Positions 63,684-64,000 of a DNA stretch of 64,000 nucleotides are shown here, one piece after another. Location: assembly GCA_023333565.1 (NCBI GenBank), contig JAJKFH010003937.1, positions 558,001-622,000 of the forward strand, read 5' to 3'. The notes below the pieces were generated by a model. That model was not told the origin of the DNA. It saw only the letters and a list, made by a program, of their open reading frames with translations, and made no database searches. Each line of letters starts with the position of its first letter. Within the stretch, counting starts at the first letter, position 1. The position numbers were made by a program, and so were the translations under genes. Source of the stretch: Puffinus mauretanicus. Its lineage: Eukaryota; Chordata; Aves; Procellariiformes; Procellariidae.

Positions 63684-64000
63684 GTAAGTAAAGCTTTTCA
63701 CCAACTTTCACACCAGCATTTTGCATTTTTAGTTTCTTTTGCTTTTGTTCTCCGTTTGCTGCATTCCCATTAAGTAATGTAAGTAATACTGAGCTGAGCC
63801 TGAAAGCGGATCTGCTGTCGTGGTGCTCTGATTCTGTCAATTCGGATAGTGTTGGTCCTGAGCATACTGCTGTTATTGTTGGTGAGCTGTGGACAGTGTG
63901 TGTTGCAGACATGGAAGCCATTTAATTAAAATATTTTAATTGCATAACCTCATAAATGTCTTTAGAAATAAGTATCTGTAACTGCTTAACTAAGATTTGA

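Larger units (their letters stand above)
60290..64000 (+). other. TACC2: TACC2 intron, continuing past the window
   Basis: No continuation of the coiled coil is found. The stretch has an AAAT/AAT microsatellite (61737-61799), a T-run near 61555, an AT-rich low-CpG segment at 62400-63130 with an octamer-like ATTTGCATA, and a possible 9-nt microexon at 63675-63683. No other gene is supported. Confidence 0.8.

Overview
The window is vertebrate genomic DNA holding one gene that I can support: TACC2 (transforming acidic coiled-coil containing protein 2), on the + strand and incomplete at its 3' end. The organism is most likely a bird, or at least a sauropsid. The exons read as a diverged TACC2 orthologue, the introns are moderate in size, no mammalian SINEs are evident, and several short relics resemble old repeats common in bird, crocodile and turtle genomes. 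I see no second gene, tRNA, rRNA, CRISPR array or intact mobile element. The species call and all comparisons with human TACC1/2/3 rest on remembered family sequences, not on a search.

Layout. Positions 1-6191 have no recognisable coding exon and are probably intron of longer TACC2 isoforms whose exons lie upstream. At 6192-6496 there is an alternative promoter and first exon (TATA-like box, 5' leader with a uORF, ATG at 6429, N-terminus MGGSQS). A 17.7-kb intron follows, then the exon at 24208-24365, the large 1,321-nt exon at 31613-32933, a 36-nt microexon at 36302-36337, and ten further exons: 37814-37874, 38921-39128, 42982-43043, 43887-44002, 44766-44937, 46301-46441, 47340-47420, 54670-54813, 55737-55813 and 60246-60289. 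All 14 exons join in one reading frame with GT/AG splice sites and give 896 complete codons. The window ends in the intron inside the C-terminal TACC coiled coil, so roughly the last 170 residues expected from the family lie beyond position 64000.

Protein logic. The N-terminal part is acidic, disordered and rich in Ser/Pro. It carries four copies of an SDP-type module, two basic NLS-like clusters and a conserved Q-S-L-Y-L-M-F-D motif that in TACC3 is the Aurora-A/clathrin site. The C-terminal exons begin the coiled-coil TACC domain, which in the family binds ch-TOG/XMAP215 proteins and links the protein to centrosomes and spindle microtubules. Isoform diversity is written into the gene: alternative first exon, 36-nt microexon, tandem NAGNAG acceptor, two frame-neutral cassette exons with weak donors, and two candidate microexons (21 and 9 nt) not proven to be used.

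The most striking non-coding structure is a 79-bp inverted repeat (78/79 matched, 27-nt spacer) at 27154-27338 inside a TACC2 intron, next to a fresh-looking tandem duplication.
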